Below, one piece after another: positions 16,618-26,559 of a stretch of DNA of 64,000 nucleotides. Under the pieces are notes generated by a model. It was not told the origin of the DNA. It saw only the letters and a program-made list of their open reading frames with translations, and did no database searches. The DNA lies in NCBI GenBank assembly GCA_965223675.1, contig OZ245013.1, forward strand, positions 3,720,001 to 3,784,000, in the 5' to 3' direction. Position 1 is the stretch's first letter, and every line of letters begins with the position of its first letter. Both the position numbers and the translations under genes were made by a program. Source of the DNA: JAGQKC01 sp965223675 (GTDB lineage: Bacteria > Nitrospirota > Nitrospiria > Nitrospirales > UBA8639).

Positions 16618-19600
16618 ATGCCCCTTGTTCGATTTGCGATACAGAATCCGGTGACCACAACGGTGGGTGTGCTTTTTGTCGTTTTGTTTGGCTTCGTGGC
16701 GCTGAGCCGATTGCCGGTGCAGCTCACGCCGGACGTGACAAAGACTGAAATCACGGTTGATACGCGATGGGAAGGGGCAAGTCCGAATGAAGTGGAACGA
16801 GAAATTGTTGATGAACAAGAAGAACAACTCAAAGGTGTTGAAGGACTTGAGAAGATGTTTTCCGAGAGTTCGAATGGAAGCGGAAAAGTTATTCTTCGCT
16901 TTCCTTCCGGGACTAACATTGATAGCTCTCTCCTGCGTGTCTCCAATCGATTGAATCAGGTCAAAGAATATCCGATCGAGGTTGACGAACCGGTCATTAG
17001 TAGTACGGATACCGCTGGATCTGCGATTGGTTGGTTTATTTTTCAACCCTTAGAAGGTAACCCCGTCAATATCGATACGATGCGAGATTTTGCAGAAGAT
17101 GTGATTAAGGCTCGGTTTGAAAGGGTACAGGGAGTTGCGGCGTCGAATGTGTATGGCGGAAGAGAGCGGGAAGTTCAAGTTGTGGTCGATCCGAATAAGT
17201 TGGCAGCGCGATCTTTGACGATGTTGCAATTGGCTCAAGCGTTGGATGAAGAAAATCGAGATTTCAGTGCTGGTGATTTTGATGAAGGGAAGAGAACCTA
17301 TGTGGTCCGTACTGTCGGCGAATATCAAAGTCCTGAGCATATTGAAAATGTCATCATCGCCCGTCGTGGCGGCATGTCTGTCTATGTTCGAGATGTGGCC
17401 TCAGTCAAAGTGGGGTATAAGGACCCAGACACGGTTGTCAGACAATCAGGACGTCCGTGCATTGCGGTCAACGCGTTAGCGGAAACAGGGGCCAATGTCT
17501 TAGATACGATGGACGGCCTTCGCAAGGTGGTTGAAACATTGAATGAAGAAATATTGAAGCCTCGAGGCTTCAAGCTCTATCAAGTCTACGACGAAACAGA
17601 TTATATCTACAGTTCGCTCTCGCTTGTTCAGCAAAATCTTATCGTTGGAAGCCTGCTGGCTATTACTATCCTCTATTTATTTCTTCGCACTGGCAGCACG
17701 ACACTCGTGATTGGATTAGCGATACCCATCAGTATTATGGGGACATTTATCGCCCTATGGTTCTTGGGCCGTAATCTCAACGTGATTAGTCTTGCGGGAA
17801 TGACCTTTGCCGCAGGGATGCTGGTCGATAACTCAATTGTTGTCTTGGAAAATGTCTACCGACACCGAGAAATGGGCAAGAGTCTTTTTGAGGCAGCCTA
17901 TGACGGGACTGTTGAGGTCTGGGGCGCTGTGTTAGCGAGTACATTGACGACGATTGCCGTGTTTGTCCCTATCGTGTTTCTCAAGGAACAGGCTGGTGAG
18001 TTATTTCAGGATATTGCGATCGCGATCAGTGCCGGTGTGGGGCTGAGTTTGTTGGTGTCGATCACAGTCATTCCGAGTCTCTCTGCCAGGATTCTCACTA
18101 CGGCCAAGCGAACCACAAAGGAACGCAATAATCCATCATCTGTTCGACACGGGCTCAATCGTGTACTTGGAACGATTGATAGCGTTTTTCAACGAATGGG
18201 AATAAGTTCTGAACGATTTGCTGACTTTATTCATTGGATCTGCGCTCATCCGGTGAGGAGGGTGTTGACCGTTTTCGGTTTCACTCTCTTCGCGGTCGGC
18301 TTAACGTTAATTCTCCTCCCGAAAGCGGAATATCTTCCCAATGGCAACCGAAATTTAGTGATCGGTATTCTTCTTCCTCCTGCTGGCTATAACACCGAAG
18401 AGTTTTTGAAGATGGGCCATACCATTGAAGCTGTCTTGAGCCCGCACTGGGATGCCAAGCCAGGCACGCCGGAAGAAGCCGCGCTGGATGGGCCGAGTAT
18501 TCGGAATTTCTTCTATGTGGCACGAGGGCGATCGGTGTTTATGGGGGCACGGACCAATCAAGATGAGCGGGTGCAAGAACTGATACCGCTCTTTCGTCGG
18601 GCAACGACGGACTTGCCCGGAGTATTCAGCATCGTCACGCAACGAAGTTTATTCGAGCGTGGGCTCGGTGAAGGCCGTAACATCGATATTGAGATTACCG
18701 GTCCTGAACTTGAGACGCTGATTGCCTTAGGTGGACAGATCTTTGGCATGACCAGCAAGCTTCTTCCTACTGCTCAGATTCGCCCAAAGCCTAGCCTTGA
18801 TCTTGGAAGTCCAGAAGTCCATGTCACCCTCAAACGTGATCGTGCGGCTGATGTGCAGATGACGAATCGCGAAGTAGGATTTACCGTGAATGCATTGGTG
18901 GATGGAGCCAAGGCCAGTGACTATCAATTCGAAGGCGATGAGATCGATTTGACAGTGAGGGGAGAGGATCAATATGCCAATCGCACGCAAGATCTTGAGT
19001 CTGTCCCCATTTATACCCGACGAGGGAAACTTACGACACTCGGCGCCATAGCCGATGTGAAACTTGTTTCAGGCCCCGAACAAATTAATCATATTGAACG
19101 GGAACGCTCAATCGTGGTTCAAGTGATTCCTGACTCAGAAATGCCGTTGGAAACAGCGATGAGTTTAATACAAGAACAGGTGATCGTGCCTTTGCAACAA
19201 GGTGGCCAAGTAGGCCGACTCTATAATATTCATTTGTCAGGGACAGCCGATGACTTGACAAAAACGTATAATGCCTTGAAATGGAACTTGTTGTTGGCGT
19301 TAATCATTACGTACTTGCTCATGGCCGCGCTGTTTGAAAGCTTTGTGTATCCCTTCGTGATTATTTTTAGTGTTCCCCTCGCGGCGGCGGGCGGGTTTGT
19401 GGGCTTGTTCTTGGTTAACCTCTTTGTTGTGTATCAACCTCTGGATGTGCTGACTATGCTGGGATTTATCATTCTCATTGGCGTGGTCGTCAATAACGCG
19501 ATCCTTGTGGTGCACCAGGCGCTGAACTTTCTGAAAACTCATAACAAACAGGATGCCCGCTCAGCCGAACACGATCTAGCGCCCGGTCTTTCGGTGCAGG

Positions 19601-19869
19601 AAGCCGTACGCGAATCCGTACGTTCTCGGGTCAGGCCAATCATGATGAGCGTACTCACGACAACCTTTGGATTACTTCCCTTGGTGTTATCATCTGGTGC
19701 AGGTTCAGAGCTGTATCGTGGTATTGGCGGCGTCGTATTAGGTGGCTTGGTGATGTCGACCATGTTTACTCTGTTCGTCGTTCCGGCATTGTTCACGATC
19801 GTGATGGAGTTCAAATTAGGACGACAACACCGCGTAGCTAGCAGTGTTGTCGCAGAAGCTAAAGCCTGA
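16618..19869 (+). CDS. RND-family efflux pump inner-membrane protein
   Basis: A 1083-residue proton-driven transporter of the AcrB/MdtB superfamily, starting MPLVRFAIQNPVTTTVG. It has the expected plan: TM1, a large periplasmic loop, TM2-6 (with IMGTFIALWFLGRNLNVISL and AGMLVDNSIVVLENVYRHRE), a second loop and TM7-12 (ending RVRPIMMSVLTTTFGLLPL, GGVVLGGLVMSTMFTLFVVP). The pair of hydrophobic segments and the NSIVVLENV motif mark TM4, which carries the proton relay in this family. It begins three bases after the adaptor. Substrate unknown; drug or metabolite export is likely from the TetR context. Confidence 0.95.
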   Translation: MPLVRFAIQNPVTTTVGVLFVVLFGFVALSRLPVQLTPDVTKTEITVDTRWEGASPNEVEREIVDEQEEQLKGVEGLEKMFSESSNGSGKVILRFPSGTNIDSSLLRVSNRLNQVKEYPIEVDEPVISSTDTAGSAIGWFIFQPLEGNPVNIDTMRDFAEDVIKARFERVQGVAASNVYGGREREVQVVVDPNKLAARSLTMLQLAQALDEENRDFSAGDFDEGKRTYVVRTVGEYQSPEHIENVIIARRGGMSVYVRDVASVKVGYKDPDTVVRQSGRPCIAVNALAETGANVLDTMDGLRKVVETLNEEILKPRGFKLYQVYDETDYIYSSLSLVQQNLIVGSLLAITILYLFLRTGSTTLVIGLAIPISIMGTFIALWFLGRNLNVISLAGMTFAAGMLVDNSIVVLENVYRHREMGKSLFEAAYDGTVEVWGAVLASTLTTIAVFVPIVFLKEQAGELFQDIAIAISAGVGLSLLVSITVIPSLSARILTTAKRTTKERNNPSSVRHGLNRVLGTIDSVFQRMGISSERFADFIHWICAHPVRRVLTVFGFTLFAVGLTLILLPKAEYLPNGNRNLVIGILLPPAGYNTEEFLKMGHTIEAVLSPHWDAKPGTPEEAALDGPSIRNFFYVARGRSVFMGARTNQDERVQELIPLFRRATTDLPGVFSIVTQRSLFERGLGEGRNIDIEITGPELETLIALGGQIFGMTSKLLPTAQIRPKPSLDLGSPEVHVTLKRDRAADVQMTNREVGFTVNALVDGAKASDYQFEGDEIDLTVRGEDQYANRTQDLESVPIYTRRGKLTTLGAIADVKLVSGPEQINHIERERSIVVQVIPDSEMPLETAMSLIQEQVIVPLQQGGQVGRLYNIHLSGTADDLTKTYNALKWNLLLALIITYLLMAALFESFVYPFVIIFSVPLAAAGGFVGLFLVNLFVVYQPLDVLTMLGFIILIGVVVNNAILVVHQALNFLKTHNKQDARSAEHDLAPGLSVQEAVRESVRSRVRPIMMSVLTTTFGLLPLVLSSGAGSELYRGIGGVVLGGLVMSTMFTLFVVPALFTIVMEFKLGRQHRVASSVVAEAKA

Positions 19870-19903
19870 TGAACGCATCTTCTATTGATGAGTCAAGAAA
19901 GAT

Positions 19904-21289
19904 ATGACGGTCATGAAAAGTATAGCGAATCCAATTGGCAGAAATAAAAACACAAGAAAAATACTCTGGATCCTGCTGACAATCATGGGTTTCACATCAG
20001 GAGTTCCCAATGTTGCGTATGCTGACTCAGCGAAGAATTTCGATAGTGGAAAAAATAACAATCGTCCAGAACTTCGATTGAGTCTTCGAGAAGCCATGAA
20101 AGCGGCGGTCGATCAAAATCCTACTGTCCAATTATTCAAAGAGCAGATTACACAAGCTGAACATGTGGCTGATACACGGTTAGGCGCGCTTCTCCCAAAC
20201 CTTTCTGGTCGTGTGAGTGGGGCACGTCGACGATTTTTCTTTGGATCCTTCGGTGGAAGTCCTTCTGTTTCAAGGCCTATCGACTTCTATGAAGCCAGAG
20301 CATCTCTCACGCAAAATATCTTTAGTCTGAGCCTTATTCAACAATGGCGGGCAGCTCGTACGGGTATTGAAGTAGCAGATTTAGACTCAAAGGTCAGCGA
20401 GCGAGATGCCATGGCCACGGCTGGGCTTGTATATTTAGAGGCATTGCGAGCACAAAAAGCGGTTCAAGCACGGCAGGCTGATGTGAAATTAAACAAAGAG
20501 TTGCTTCGACTGGCCACTGAAAGAAAATCTGCGGGGATGGCGACAAGTTTGGATGTCACGAGAGCGCGTGTCCAGATGGAGAATGAACGTCAACGACTCC
20601 TTGTGGCTCGTAATGATTATAATCGAGCGCAACTCAATCTCATTCGTGCGATTGGACTTTCGTTCGATGTGCAAATTGTATTGACTGATGAGTTGCAATT
20701 GGTTGAGGTCCCCGAACAGAGTGCGGATGACGCGTTAGTTGTGGCGCGAGAAAACCGTGTTGAACTGCAGGCGCAAAAGCGTCGTGAACGACTTGCTGCA
20801 CTGACGCTGAGTTCTGTCGTCAGTGAACGAATTCCAAATCTTGAGGCTTCTGGAGATGTGGGTCTCATCGGCAATCAAATACCCGATGCACTGACCACGG
20901 ACAGCGTTCAAGTCTTACTGACGGTCCCTATTTTTGATGGAGGACAGCGAGAAGGTCGAATTTCTGAAAATCGCAGTCTTGTTCTTCAAGAGTCTATTCG
21001 CACGCAAGACTTGGAATATCAGGTCACTCTCGAAGTTCGAGATGCATTGCTCACTATTGAATCCGCAGAACAGCAAGTGGAAGTCGCTCAGCTTGGATTG
21101 AAATTGTCCCTCAAGGAACTCGATCTTGCGCGCGAACGTTTTGCGGTAGGTGTCGCGACGAATATTGAAGTCACCAATGCTCAAACCTCCGTGGCTCAAG
21201 CTCGAGATAATCTCATTGAGGCTCTGTTTACTTTCAACGCGGCTCGCGTCAATCTGGCTCGAGCCCAAGGGCGTCTACACGAGTTATAG
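19904..21289 (+). CDS. TolC-family outer-membrane factor
   Basis: Outer-membrane channel for the RND pump directly upstream (34-bp gap). A signal sequence (about 20-47, WILLTIMGFTSGVPNVAYA) is followed by LSLREAMKAAVDQNPTVQLF, the usual start of a TolC repeat, and two coiled-coil repeats (about 60-260 and 265-455). There is no lipobox cysteine, unlike the factor at 1593. ATG 19904 has AAGAAAG upstream; ATG 19913 is an alternative. At 461 residues it has normal family length. Confidence 0.92.
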   Translation: MTVMKSIANPIGRNKNTRKILWILLTIMGFTSGVPNVAYADSAKNFDSGKNNNRPELRLSLREAMKAAVDQNPTVQLFKEQITQAEHVADTRLGALLPNLSGRVSGARRRFFFGSFGGSPSVSRPIDFYEARASLTQNIFSLSLIQQWRAARTGIEVADLDSKVSERDAMATAGLVYLEALRAQKAVQARQADVKLNKELLRLATERKSAGMATSLDVTRARVQMENERQRLLVARNDYNRAQLNLIRAIGLSFDVQIVLTDELQLVEVPEQSADDALVVARENRVELQAQKRRERLAALTLSSVVSERIPNLEASGDVGLIGNQIPDALTTDSVQVLLTVPIFDGGQREGRISENRSLVLQESIRTQDLEYQVTLEVRDALLTIESAEQQVEVAQLGLKLSLKELDLARERFAVGVATNIEVTNAQTSVAQARDNLIEALFTFNAARVNLARAQGRLHEL

Positions 21290-21496
21290 TTTTCCCTCAC
21301 TTTCATGAACTTACCTGGCCTAGCCGGAATCACAATGCGATCGTCGTGAGACGTGAATCGTGAAAAGTAAAATGTGAGATCGAAGAGAGGGGAAAATGAA
21401 CGTTGCAAAATGCAACAAGAAAAGAACGCAGATGTCTCAAGCATTAACCATGAAACTTGAAAGTCCTAATTGGGCAAAGAGACAAAGGACGTCGTG

Positions 21497-23098
21497 ATGT
21501 TGACACCTCAGATAAAACAAGACATTCGTATTAACGCGAGTAAGCGTCGGACGTTTGCCATTATCAGTCACCCTGATGCCGGGAAGACGACTCTCACTGA
21601 AAAACTTCTATTGTATTCTGGAATGCTGAGAACGGCCGGAATGGTTGGGGCGCGAAAAAGTGGGAAATTGGCGGCCTCGGACTGGATGGAGATGGAGCAA
21701 GAGCGTGGGATTTCCATCACGGCCTCTGCCATGCAGTTTCCGTATAAGGATACGATCATTAATGTGCTTGATACACCGGGCCATCAAGACTTTTGTGAAG
21801 ATACCTATCGAACGCTGACTGCGGCAGATAGTGCCATCATGGTCATCGATGCTGCCAAAGGTGTAGAAACGCAGACGAGAAAGTTATTCGAGGTGTGCCG
21901 ACTGCGAAAAATTCCTGTCCTGACGTTTATCAATAAAATGGACTTGCCTGGTCGTCCTCCACTGGACCTGTTATCGGAAGTCGAAGAAGTCTTGGGGATA
22001 CACGCGAGTGCGATCAATTGGCCGGTTGGGTCGGGCAGTGAATTTCTGGGGGTTGTGGAACGTGAAAAAAGGCGACTCTTGCAGTATACCAAAACGGCAT
22101 CAGCAGGCGCGGCCAAACCCATCGTAACCGAGCTGGGGTTGGATGAGATGGGGTTTGCCGAGCATGTGCCTCAGCATCTTCGGGAGCAACTAGAGCAAGA
22201 CCTTGAGCTATTAGATGTCGCCGGTAATCCGTTTTCGCGAGATGCGTTTCAAATTGGTGAAGTAACGCCCGCGTTCTTTGGGTCGGCATTGACGAACTTT
22301 GGTGTGGAGACGTTTTTTGATGCCTTTGTGAATTTTGCGCCTTCTGCTGAAGGTCGATCGGCAGATGCTCATGATGGAACCGAGATTACGGTCGATCCAG
22401 TCGAAACTCCCTTTAGCGCCTATGTGTTTAAGCTTCAAGCAAACATGAACCCTCGACATCGAGATAGCACGGCTTTCCTTCGTGTCTGTTCAGGACGGTT
22501 CGAGCGCGATATGGTGGTCAAGCATCATCGAGAGAAGAGCGAAGTTAGACTCTCTCGCCCGCATAGTATGGTCGCGAAAGATCGAAATACCCTTGATGTT
22601 GCCTATCCTGGTGATGTCATTGGAATTATCAATCCTGGTGTTTTTCAGATAGGGGATACGATTTCCCTTACCGATGGATTTAACTATAAGCCTCTCCCAC
22701 AATTTCAGTCTGAAGTCTTTGCCCGTGTTCGACCGACTGATACTACAAAACGGAAAGCCTTCGATAAAGGCATTGAACAGTTGGCTCTTGAGGGAGCGAT
22801 TCAGATATTCAAAAGTCTTGATGGCCTAGAGTTTTTCGTCGGGGCTGTCGGAAAGCTGCAGTTTGATGTCTTAGTATTTCGCTTGCGGAATGAATATCGA
22901 GTAGAAACGCAACTCGATATTTTGGCTTATGAGTCCAGCGCTTGGCTTGAAGGCAATGTCAAAACGTTTAAAGCCCCTTCCGATGCCTTGGTCGTCACGG
23001 ATCAACGTGAACGTCCTGTGGTTCTTTTCCGCTCGCCGTGGTCAAAAAACTTTGCCCGTGAACGTAATCCGGAACATCATCTGCTCGAAATGGGCTAG
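21497..23098 (+). CDS. prfC: Peptide chain release factor 3
   Basis: A translational GTPase that removes RF1/RF2 from the ribosome after peptide release. G motifs are visible in order: SHPDAGKTT (G1), a GISIT switch region, DTPGHQDF (G3) and NKMD (G4). RF3-specific sequences such as ERGISITASAMQFPY and YRTLTAADSAIMVIDAAKG are present. From ATG 21497 it has 533 residues, close to the family norm. This start has AAAGGAC six bases upstream and matches the usual N-terminus, whereas an in-frame TTG at 21470 adds nine atypical residues. It converges on the OmpA lipoprotein gene with eight bases between. Confidence 0.95.
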   Translation: MLTPQIKQDIRINASKRRTFAIISHPDAGKTTLTEKLLLYSGMLRTAGMVGARKSGKLAASDWMEMEQERGISITASAMQFPYKDTIINVLDTPGHQDFCEDTYRTLTAADSAIMVIDAAKGVETQTRKLFEVCRLRKIPVLTFINKMDLPGRPPLDLLSEVEEVLGIHASAINWPVGSGSEFLGVVEREKRRLLQYTKTASAGAAKPIVTELGLDEMGFAEHVPQHLREQLEQDLELLDVAGNPFSRDAFQIGEVTPAFFGSALTNFGVETFFDAFVNFAPSAEGRSADAHDGTEITVDPVETPFSAYVFKLQANMNPRHRDSTAFLRVCSGRFERDMVVKHHREKSEVRLSRPHSMVAKDRNTLDVAYPGDVIGIINPGVFQIGDTISLTDGFNYKPLPQFQSEVFARVRPTDTTKRKAFDKGIEQLALEGAIQIFKSLDGLEFFVGAVGKLQFDVLVFRLRNEYRVETQLDILAYESSAWLEGNVKTFKAPSDALVVTDQRERPVVLFRSPWSKNFARERNPEHHLLEMG

Positions 23099-23106
23099 TA
23101 CTTTTG

Positions 23107-25806
23107 TTATCGAATTATCACCTCGACTCTCCGGTTTAAGGGTTCTTTTACCCCATCAGGAGTTTTTACCACTGGGTTATTTTCCCCGTGACTCGTGACT
23201 TCCATATGCTGAGGGTCAATGCCGCCTGCGACCAAGGCATCTCGAATAGCGTTCGCACGATTTAGAGATACTTGATAATTCAACTCATCAGAGCCTGCTC
23301 GGTCTGAGTGGCCGATGATGCTCACATCAGGATTTACTCGACCTTCAATGAACGAGAGAATTTCCTGCAACTGTTGTTCTGATTCAGGTGTCAGCTTTGT
23401 TTTTTCCTCAAAATACAAGAGAAATTCCATGGGCTTTTCAGGATTGGCCTCTAAGGCATCCTTGAACGTTTCAAGGACATCTTCTTCTTTCAGCATGAAT
23501 GGTTGGGAGAGTGGTGTATCGGCACTTCCCAGACTTATCGCCTGTCCCGCTTTATCCAAAACTTGACTGCTGGTTGGATTGGCGACTTCAATGCTTCCAA
23601 CGGTTCCATCAGGATTTTCCAAAAGAACGACCAGACTTTTTGGAAGGGTGATCTTGATCGTAAACGTTTCTTGCTGAGAAGAATTTCCATCACTGACTAA
23701 CAAGGTTAGCGTTGCTTTTCCTATTTGCTCTGCTGTGGGGGTAAAGGTAAAGGTCCCAGTTTTTTCATCTAAACGGCTGTTGTTCGGCAGCGGTCGTTCA
23801 ATGACTTGAAACGATAATGCCTCACCTTCCGGATCGGTCGCGTGAAGGACAATCGTCAATGTCTCACCCACGACAACATGATGGTCACCAATGGGTTCAA
23901 GTGTTGGAGAGTCGTTTGGCAAGACGTCGATGGCTGTTGCCGTCTCACTTTGTGCACTATTGACGGTTTGTGTACTGGAGATCTGATCGTGTTCTCGAAG
24001 AGGGGAAAGGTTGCTGGCCTGCCATTGGCCTTCCTCATCGGCAAGAATTTGGGTGTCAAGAGGAATCCCGTTTTTGAAAACTTGAATGTGTGCTAAAGAA
24101 TCAGCTGAGCCAGAGACAATCGTATCGCCAGCCTTCAGTGGAGAGATTACGACAGGGGGGCGAGGTTTGACGGTCAAGTGTACGGGATCTGATTGGACAC
24201 CTTTCATTATGGCGTGAACGGTGGTGGTCCCTGCTTCTCGACCGGTGACGACTCCATTCGCATCTACTGTGGCCACCGCTGGTTGGTCGATAGCCCAGGT
24301 CACTTTTGGCAGGGGAGTTTCTGCTCTGCCATTCGAGAAGAGGCCTGTGGCCGTGAAGTGTCGTGATTGACCGAGTTCCAGAGGTCTGACAGTCGTAGAG
24401 TCGGGAGTGAGTGTGATCTGTGTCAGAACGGCAGGCGCGACCACGACTGGATCTGAGTCGGCACTCTCGATGTGCTTGACAAGCTGGGAGCTCGTGATGT
24501 GATCCTGTTCGTTGAGGGGAATGAGATTGTCAACTTGCCACTGGCCTTCATCGTCAGCAAGAACTCGCCTGTCCAACGGAATCCCATTGACCATGAGTTT
24601 GATGCTGGCTGAGGGCGCTGCCATGCCGGTCACGCGAGTGTCGCCGGCTGTGAGGGTGGACGTCACGATAGGGGCTTGGGGTTTCACCGTCAATTGAGCT
24701 GAGGCAGAATGGATACCCTCTCGCATGGCCTGAATCGATGTGACCCCGGCCTCTAATCCCGTGACGACGCCATTAGGATCAATGGTGGCGACCGTTGGTT
24801 GGCTGGTAGACCAGGTGATTTTCGATATAAGAGGCTCCTGCCGACCATTGGAGAAAAGGCCGAAGGCCGTAAAACGTTGTGTTTGGCCGAGCTCCAGTGG
24901 TAGGACAGACGTAGGGGCAGGAGCAAGCGTGATCTGTGTCAGAACAGCAGGCGCGACCACGACTGGATCTGAGTCGGCACTCTCGATGTGCTTGACAAGC
25001 TGGGAGCTCGTGATGTGATCCTGTTCGTTGAGGGGAATGAGATTGTCAACTTGCCACTGGCCTTCATCGTCAGCAAGAACTCGCCTGTCCAACGGAATCC
25101 CATTGATCATGAGTTTGATGCTGGCTGAGGGCGCTGCCATGCCGGTCACGCGAGTGTCGCCGGCTGTGAGGGTGGACGTCACAATAGGGGCTTGGGGTTT
25201 CACCGTCAATTGAGCTGAGGCAGAATGGATACCCTCTCGCATGGCCTGAATCGATGTGACCCCGGCCTCTAATCCCGTGACGACGCCATTAGGATTAATG
25301 GTGGCAACCGTTGGTTGGCTGGTAGACCAGGTGACCTCGGATAGTGGCTCTTCTGTCTTACCATTAGAGAAAAGCCCTCTCGCGGTATATGTGAAAGGTT
25401 GCCCCTGTTCAATCGTCGTTGATACGGCAGAGGCGATGTTGATTTCTGAAAGCCTTACTTTCTTTACGCTGACAGGAACCGATCTGTTGCTCATCTGTCC
25501 ATTGATGGTCTGAGTCGCTGTCAGTACTTGTCCTTCGACTAATGCGGGTACAGTGACTTCAAAAGTTCCTTCAGCTGAAATGGTATCGTTAGCAATTGGC
25601 AGTCTTTTGTCCCAAATGTGGACTTTTGCCTGAGGAATACCTGTCCCAGGTATGGTTGTTCCGTGTTCCCACAAAATTGGGTTGACCAAGGGAGGTGGAA
25701 CAGGTTGAGGAGCAGTCGCACAGCTAGCGAGGAGTAGAAAGATGGGCAGTATCCTGACAGAAAACCAGCAGAGTAATCGTGAATTCAGTGTTGAACAGAC
25801 ATCCAT
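23107..25806 (-). CDS. OmpA lipoprotein with repeated bacterial Ig-like (Big_2) domains
   Basis: An 899-residue envelope protein. The lipobox LLLASC (Cys 29) implies lipid anchoring. Three Big_2-type domains carry the LFSNGxxEPL and VATxxxNGVVTGxEAGxT motifs, separated by a second repeat type (LTAGDTRVTGMAAPSASIKL). A cadherin/He_PIG-like domain follows (near 640-730), and the C-terminal about 115 residues are an OmpA peptidoglycan-binding domain (IIGHSDRAGSDELNY, RANAIRDALV). Two adjacent 172-residue units are nearly identical even at the DNA level. It is followed upstream by the FecR gene (45 bp) and the CHASE2 cyclase on the same strand, a recurrent trio in environmental diderms. A surface or periplasmic structural/adhesive role tethered to peptidoglycan is likely. 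Confidence 0.9.
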   Translation of the reverse strand: MDVCSTLNSRLLCWFSVRILPIFLLLASCATAPQPVPPPLVNPILWEHGTTIPGTGIPQAKVHIWDKRLPIANDTISAEGTFEVTVPALVEGQVLTATQTINGQMSNRSVPVSVKKVRLSEINIASAVSTTIEQGQPFTYTARGLFSNGKTEEPLSEVTWSTSQPTVATINPNGVVTGLEAGVTSIQAMREGIHSASAQLTVKPQAPIVTSTLTAGDTRVTGMAAPSASIKLMINGIPLDRRVLADDEGQWQVDNLIPLNEQDHITSSQLVKHIESADSDPVVVAPAVLTQITLAPAPTSVLPLELGQTQRFTAFGLFSNGRQEPLISKITWSTSQPTVATIDPNGVVTGLEAGVTSIQAMREGIHSASAQLTVKPQAPIVTSTLTAGDTRVTGMAAPSASIKLMVNGIPLDRRVLADDEGQWQVDNLIPLNEQDHITSSQLVKHIESADSDPVVVAPAVLTQITLTPDSTTVRPLELGQSRHFTATGLFSNGRAETPLPKVTWAIDQPAVATVDANGVVTGREAGTTTVHAIMKGVQSDPVHLTVKPRPPVVISPLKAGDTIVSGSADSLAHIQVFKNGIPLDTQILADEEGQWQASNLSPLREHDQISSTQTVNSAQSETATAIDVLPNDSPTLEPIGDHHVVVGETLTIVLHATDPEGEALSFQVIERPLPNNSRLDEKTGTFTFTPTAEQIGKATLTLLVSDGNSSQQETFTIKITLPKSLVVLLENPDGTVGSIEVANPTSSQVLDKAGQAISLGSADTPLSQPFMLKEEDVLETFKDALEANPEKPMEFLLYFEEKTKLTPESEQQLQEILSFIEGRVNPDVSIIGHSDRAGSDELNYQVSLNRANAIRDALVAGGIDPQHMEVTSHGENNPVVKTPDGVKEPLNRRVEVIIR
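24413..24818 (-). repeat. 406-bp near-identical direct repeat, copy 1 (within the OmpA/Ig gene)
   Basis: Matches 24929-25334 at an offset of 516 bp (172 codons) with about five mismatches by eye. The unit encodes one Ig-like domain plus its linker. Such high DNA identity points to recent duplication or ongoing gene conversion. Confidence 0.9.
24929..25334 (-). repeat. 406-bp near-identical direct repeat, copy 2 (within the OmpA/Ig gene)
   Basis: Partner of 24413-24818. The flanking Ig copies are recognisable only at protein level, so this pair is the youngest duplication in the gene. Confidence 0.9.
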
Positions 25807-25851
25807 ATCGTTACAACAAACCGAAGTATAATTGATCGGATTTTACCCGCG

Positions 25852-26349
25852 TTATCCTTCTTGATTCGCGAGGCGTTCTTCGTCCTCAACTCGAATGACG
25901 AGTCGAGTCCCTCTAATACCTACTGTAGCTGTCGGCGTCTCGATCGAGACCGATTCAGGAGAAAGTTTAGCGATAATACCTGAAAGATAGACAAGCGTGC
26001 CTCGAAGGAGTTTTGTCATAAACGAATATTCTTCTTGTTTGGGGTTAAAGACGAATTCGTTTAACATCAGATAACTTTGTGGGCCAAGAGACAATCTCGT
26101 ATTATCTTTGAGGGTGACTCCCAAAGAACCAGTCTCGTCGGTTTCAAGAGCATCTTGCTGAAAAACTGCATCACCAATTTGGCATCTAACCCGTTCATCA
26201 CCTCTAATGATATACGCCTGGTCTTTGACGGTTTTTACGATTCCAATCGCGTCCTCTTGCGCTGAGGCGATCGATGAATGAACCAATACTCCGACCAGCA
26301 ATGCGCCAATCACTACTCGCATTCGGTTGACTAATGTGGAGTCGATCAT
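25852..26349 (-). CDS. FecR-domain periplasmic protein
   Basis: A 165-residue exported protein: signal peptide (about 10-30, ending SSIASA), then a FecR domain (GDAVFQQDALETDETGSLGV, LKDNTRLSLGPQSYLMLNEF, LLRGTLVYLSG, and the terminal ETPTATVGIRGTRLVI). Here FecR is not attached to a sigma-factor system but lies between an OmpA/Ig lipoprotein and a CHASE2 adenylate cyclase, a known alternative context in which FecR proteins probably assemble with envelope proteins. ATG 26349 has GAAGG about ten bases upstream. Confidence 0.88.
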   Translation of the reverse strand: MIDSTLVNRMRVVIGALLVGVLVHSSIASAQEDAIGIVKTVKDQAYIIRGDERVRCQIGDAVFQQDALETDETGSLGVTLKDNTRLSLGPQSYLMLNEFVFNPKQEEYSFMTKLLRGTLVYLSGIIAKLSPESVSIETPTATVGIRGTRLVIRVEDEERLANQEG

Positions 26350-26559
26350 CGATGCCGTGCCTTCAATAGACCACGAAACGAATAAAGGTTTGTTCCACGC
26401 GACACTATCACTCTTGTAAAGAGAACCTCAAAATTCTTCTTCATCTGTCAGTGAATATGAGAGAACATCATACAACATTTTCTCTAAAACAACACGCCCT
26501 ATGAACTTTGGGAAATTCTCTGTATCTTGACGGCTTTTTCGGTGAATGGCGAAATTATC

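Noticed and set aside
24413..25334. CRISPR-like or mobile repeat
   Set aside because: The direct repeats are long, in frame and encode Ig-like domains of a single protein.
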